Below, piece after piece: positions 63,003-64,000 of a stretch of 64,000 nt of DNA. The DNA is from an uncultured Pelagibacteraceae bacterium (GTDB lineage Bacteria; Pseudomonadota; Alphaproteobacteria; Pelagibacterales; Pelagibacteraceae). Location of the stretch: positions 62,001 to 126,000 of the forward strand of contig CACMTO010000003.1 of the NCBI GenBank assembly GCA_902616645.1. Reading direction: 5' to 3'. A program made the translations under genes and the position numbers. Below the pieces are notes generated by a model. The model worked only from the letters and a program-made list of their open reading frames with translations. It was not told the origin of the DNA and did no database searches. The first letter of the stretch is position 1, and each line of letters opens with the position of its first letter.

Positions 63003-63908
63003 TTAATTTAGCGCGATGTGTCTTTTATTCCATCTCATTATTAAACTATAATAAACAATCGACACAAAAAGAAAAAAACCTCCAACTATTGTATTAGTGG
63101 TTGGAATTTCATTTATCCCAAATATAGGTAACCAGACCCAAAAAATACCACCAATAACTTCTGTTAGTGATAATAAAGTTAGCTCAGCCGCCTGAATAGC
63201 TTTAGAACCTATAGAATATAGAATTAGCCCAAAACAAACGAGTAAACCATGCAAAGAAAACATTGAACTATTATAACTAGATGAAAAAAAAGATTGCTGG
63301 GTAGCTAAAATAACTATCGAGGCGAATAAAAAACAAAATAATCCTGCAATTGCTACTGTCGTAAATTTAGGTGTTTCTTTTCTCCATCTAAGGGTAACTG
63401 AAAATATGGAAAAACCTATAGAGGACAAGATGCCAAAAAAGAAACCTAATAAAGAATTTTTTTCAGTATTCCCAACTGCCATAATAATGATACCAATTGA
63501 GGCAAGAATTATTGACACCCACACATTTATTGAAATCTTTTCTTTAAGAAATAAGAAAGCTAAAATTGCTGTAAAAAAAGGCATTGCAGCTAAGCATAAC
63601 AAGGTAATTGCTGCTGTTGTATTTGTAATTGAGTATATAAAAGAAACCATAGCTACACCTAGTCCACAGCCTCCAATTAACCCTGATCTACCTACTTTTT
63701 TGTAATTTTTATAGAAATTTATTCCTTCCTCAAAATAAAGATATAAATTTAATATGATAAATATTGTTAACCCACGACCAAAAATATATTGCCAGGGAAC
63801 CATGTTGGGATCGTCCATGTATCTAACAACTAAAGGGCCGAAAGACCATAAAATTCCTGCAAATAAAACTATCGGAATAGCAATCTTTTCATTTTTAAGT
63901 TCAACCAT
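63003..63908 (-). CDS. EamA/DMT-superfamily transporter
   Basis: A 301-residue ten-helix protein with two EamA repeats; ELTLLSLTEVIGGIFWVWLPIFGINE is the characteristic late helix. It precedes the amidinotransferase gene by 12 bases in the same direction, so the two probably form an operon; transport of an arginine- or guanidino-related compound is a reasonable but untested inference. Confidence 0.85.
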   Translation of the reverse strand: MVELKNEKIAIPIVLFAGILWSFGPLVVRYMDDPNMVPWQYIFGRGLTIFIILNLYLYFEEGINFYKNYKKVGRSGLIGGCGLGVAMVSFIYSITNTTAAITLLCLAAMPFFTAILAFLFLKEKISINVWVSIILASIGIIIMAVGNTEKNSLLGFFFGILSSIGFSIFSVTLRWRKETPKFTTVAIAGLFCFLFASIVILATQQSFFSSSYNSSMFSLHGLLVCFGLILYSIGSKAIQAAELTLLSLTEVIGGIFWVWLPIFGINEIPTTNTIVGGFFLFVSIVYYSLIMRWNKRHIALN

Positions 63909-63977
63909 TATGCCATATTTAATTCTAAATGGTTTTAACTACAACTAAATAATATATAACTTAAACATTTAATTGAT

Positions 63978-64000
63978 ATGAATTTAGATATACTAAAAAT
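63978..64000 (+). CDS. Possible start of a further gene, cut by the window edge
   Basis: An ATG at 63978 opens a frame (MNLDILK...) that continues to the edge. Only seven codons are visible, with no clear ribosome site; the 69 bases between it and the divergent EamA start at 63908 are a plausible promoter region. Nothing can be said about function. Confidence 0.25.

Noticed and set aside
1..64000. tRNA, rRNA, CRISPR, insertion sequence, prophage or defence genes
   Set aside because: Intergenic regions are too short or lack cloverleaf, repeat-spacer or transposase signals; all long frames are chromosomal housekeeping or metabolic genes.

Overview
The window is a gene-dense, strongly AT-rich stretch of a streamlined alphaproteobacterial chromosome, most likely a SAR11-clade organism ('Candidatus Pelagibacter'-like). 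This rests on the very short or overlapping intergenic spaces, the lysine/asparagine/isoleucine-rich proteins, an NDUFA12-type complex I accessory subunit next to a DUF2155 protein, an IscR-controlled suf operon, plant/alphaproteobacterial-type GshA with GshB, and typical alphaproteobacterial blocks (lptF-lptG-lptD-surA-pdxA-ksgA; fabD-fabG-acpP divergent from rpsF-rpsR-rplI; aroQ-accB-accC). I see no rRNA, tRNA, CRISPR array, insertion sequence, prophage or recognisable defence island. No non-coding gap reaches 300 bases.

Layout. 1-9.5 kb is a metabolic, accessory-like zone: the end of a gamma-butyrobetaine-hydroxylase-like oxygenase, an azoreductase-like flavoprotein, CcdA, two aldehyde dehydrogenases (the second with a lysine-rich N-terminal extension), a GYD-domain protein, a hotdog thioesterase, a DUF779 protein, an EamA transporter, a YbaK deacylase and glutamine synthetase. 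9.5-15.8 kb is a complete Fe-S assembly operon (iscR-sufB-sufC-sufD-sufS-sufU-sufT-iscA, minus strand) with a near-consensus IscR site on its promoter. 15.8-31.3 kb holds a hydrolase, AnmK, TyrRS, an AsmA-like protein, RF2 (programmed frameshift), PBP1A, RNase E/G, ThiG/ThiS, AroQ, AccB/AccC, DUF2155, NDUFA12 and a stand-alone NrdJ C-terminal-like protein. 31.3-38.3 kb holds AspRS, an Hda-like ATPase, a DUF2066-like protein, PurM/PurN, Ndk and PepA. 38.3-45.7 kb is the outer-membrane biogenesis operon. 45.6-53.9 kb has Gmk, AcpP, FabG, FabD, ribosomal proteins S6/S18/L9, DnaB, an RND-family protein and CvpA. 53.8-64 kb has PurF, an HD-domain protein, GshA/GshB, two EamA transporters, an MFS transporter, Cmk, a heptad-repeat coiled-coil protein and a glycine-amidinotransferase-like enzyme.

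Most genes are ordinary housekeeping, and no obvious new multi-gene system stands out. The observations most worth a second look are: the lysine-rich leader fused in frame to an aldehyde dehydrogenase that also has its own internal Shine-Dalgarno and start; an RNase E/G lacking the Zn-link cysteines; a PurF with an Fe-S-type architecture but most cluster cysteines gone; acpP abutting gmk with the usual fabF/mltG/yicC absent; an IscR site and a nearby Fur-box-like sequence; the stand-alone NrdJ-tail protein; and the tandem-heptad coiled-coil protein. All functional calls are from reading motifs by eye, with no database search.
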